Shown here: positions 5,543 to 6,484 of the stretch, one piece after another
Layout of the letters: every line of letters starts with the position of its first letter
How positions within the stretch are numbered: position 1 is the first letter of the stretch
Position numbers and translations under genes: made by a program
NCBI GenBank assembly: GCA_002392625.1
Contig: DGHJ01000138.1
Span: 1-6,484 of the forward strand
Length of the DNA: 6,484 bases
Reading direction: 5' to 3'
Source of the DNA: Oscillospiraceae bacterium UBA3851
GTDB taxonomy: Bacteria; Bacillota; Clostridia; Oscillospirales; Oscillospiraceae
The notes under the pieces: model-generated
The model's database searches: none
What the model saw: the letters and a program-made list of their open reading frames with translations, nothing else
What the model was told of the DNA's origin: nothing

Positions 5543-6360
5543 TTCGTCTCCTCCTTTTTGTTCAGGTGGTAGATGGGCAGCAGGGGCAGGATGATGGGGG
5601 TCTTGTCGGCATACTCGTTGTACGCCTTCAGGTGGCCGTACTGCTTCATCTGCCGCTTCTCCATGCGCTGGGCGCCGTTGAACATGATGTAGACGATGGC
5701 GATGTAGGCCACCGCGGCGAAGATCCACTGGCCCACGCCGCGATAGGTGGTGAGGCCGGCCACGAACACGCCGGTCCAGAAGGTGATCTCCCCCAGGTAG
5801 TTGGGGCAGCGCACGATTTTGTACAGGCCCCTGGTGGCCACCATCTTGGGGTTGTCCTTTTTCTGGGCGGACTTCTGCCTGTCCGCCAGGGACTCCAGCA
5901 CAAGGCCGCAGACGGAGACGGCAATGCCGATCAGGGGCACCGCCAGATCGGTGGAGCCGTTGTGCCAGCGGAACAGCATGGGGCTCACCTGCATGACGTA
6001 CAGGGCGGCGACGAAGATCCAGATGAAGATCATCACGAAGATGGGCATCTTCTTCTCGTCGTTCCTGGCCAGGGACTCCTTGGCCACGTCGGTCTTGCGG
6101 AAGGAGGCGTTCTTGAACTCCCGCGCCAGCAGGAAGCCGGAGAGTCGGGCGCCGTAGGCCACGAACAGCAGCATCTGGAGGGCCACCAGCCACAGCGGCG
6201 TGGCGGTGGGGTGCAGGAGGTACATGATGAACACGGCGATGCCGCCGCCGGCCACGGCCAGGCCGTAGCCCACGGAGAGGAAGTAGACGAACTTATAAAA
6301 GCCGATGGCGCACAGCACGGCGCAGACGATGTAGAGGATACCCAGCAGTCCCCAGCTCAT
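5539..6360 (-). CDS. DUF1295 / steroid 5-alpha-reductase-like membrane enzyme
   Basis: This 273-residue polytopic protein has the DUF1295 signature: ESLADRQK (156-163), Asn170-Pro171, GLYKIVRCPNYLGE (178-191), Trp195, Glu234, and the Tyr-rich tail ending YNEYADKTP (247-255). The family shares its C-terminal fold with 3-oxo-5-alpha-steroid 4-dehydrogenases and isoprenylcysteine methyltransferases; the Asn-Pro and R-x-PNY-x-GE parts form the cofactor and active-site region, with NADPH the usual donor in the reductases. Membrane segments lie at about 4-22, 24-48, 55-76, 107-124, 138-155, 193-205 and 210-227. The length is typical. The ATG directly follows the previous TGA, with AAGGGGG as ribosome site. 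Next-gene overlap (ATGA) makes it part of the operon. Reductase activity on a steroid or other polycyclic is possible but unproven. Confidence 0.85.
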   Translation of the reverse strand: MSWGLLGILYIVCAVLCAIGFYKFVYFLSVGYGLAVAGGGIAVFIMYLLHPTATPLWLVALQMLLFVAYGARLSGFLLAREFKNASFRKTDVAKESLARNDEKKMPIFVMIFIWIFVAALYVMQVSPMLFRWHNGSTDLAVPLIGIAVSVCGLVLESLADRQKSAQKKDNPKMVATRGLYKIVRCPNYLGEITFWTGVFVAGLTTYRGVGQWIFAAVAYIAIVYIMFNGAQRMEKRQMKQYGHLKAYNEYADKTPIILPLLPIYHLNKKEETK

Positions 6361-6484
6361 TCAGTTCGCCCCCTTGCCGAAGTAATCCTTGATGTAGGCG
6401 GCGAAGCTCTTCTCGCCCACCTTGGTGTCGCCCACCAGGTCGTGGCTCAGGGTCCAGCGGGAGAAGAGGATGATGTCGTGCTTG
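6361..6484 (-). CDS. C-terminal 40 residues of an unidentified protein (partial)
   Basis: An open frame enters from beyond the right edge and ends at TGA 6361-6363. The visible tail runs from KHDIILFSRWTLSHDLVGD through VGEKSFAAYIKDYFGKGAN. It is soluble in character with no membrane segment. Codon use and third-position GC match the genes that follow, and its stop abuts the ATG of the DUF1295 gene with no gap, so it is an operon member. Forty residues are too few for me to name a family. Confidence 0.75.
   Translation of the reverse strand, partial: KHDIILFSRWTLSHDLVGDTKVGEKSFAAYIKDYFGKGAN

Noticed and set aside
5543..6193. A long upstream extension of the six-helix membrane protein
   Set aside because: This part is the DUF1295 gene read in another frame, with Arg/His/Pro-rich nonsense. 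The ATG at 5542 has AGGAGG upstream.

Overview
The window reads as a piece of a high-GC Firmicute chromosome, most likely a gut clostridium of the Oscillospiraceae/Ruminococcaceae type. The reasons are strong GGAGG Shine-Dalgarno sites, sigma-A-like promoters, TTG and GTG starts, a lipobox lipoprotein, and intergenic GTCATTGCGAG and CCTTCCCC repeats of a kind I recall from such genomes. The taxon is inferred, not shown. All supported genes lie on the minus strand, so transcription runs from high to low coordinates.

From the right: positions 2887-6484 are the distal part of one operon. It holds the C-terminus of an unidentified protein, a DUF1295/steroid-reductase-like membrane enzyme, a six-helix membrane protein, a soluble protein resembling ferredoxin-dependent bilin reductases, a seven-helix membrane protein, and a membrane-anchored alpha/beta hydrolase. 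Stops and starts overlap or abut at every junction except one 15-nt gap with a strong ribosome site, and a hairpin terminator follows the last gene. The operon promoter lies outside the window.

Next comes a single-gene unit (2104-2751): a C39-like papain-fold cysteine peptidase homologue with its own extended -10 promoter and a weak terminator. Then follows about 570 bases of repeat-rich intergenic DNA with three near-identical tandem 81-bp elements carrying inverted-repeat ends, plus diverged copies. A lipoprotein gene (494-1381) has a near-consensus promoter, a TTG start and a hairpin terminator. The left end (1-440) has no gene I can support. It holds a perfect 27-bp inverted repeat, three short hairpin repeats of the same GTCATTGCGAG family, and a second repeat family.

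The most unusual item is the coupled operon joining a predicted bilin-reductase-fold protein to a DUF1295 reductase, two membrane proteins and a surface hydrolase. The genes are probably co-expressed and may act on one lipophilic substrate at the membrane. That role is inference; no substrate can be read from the sequence.
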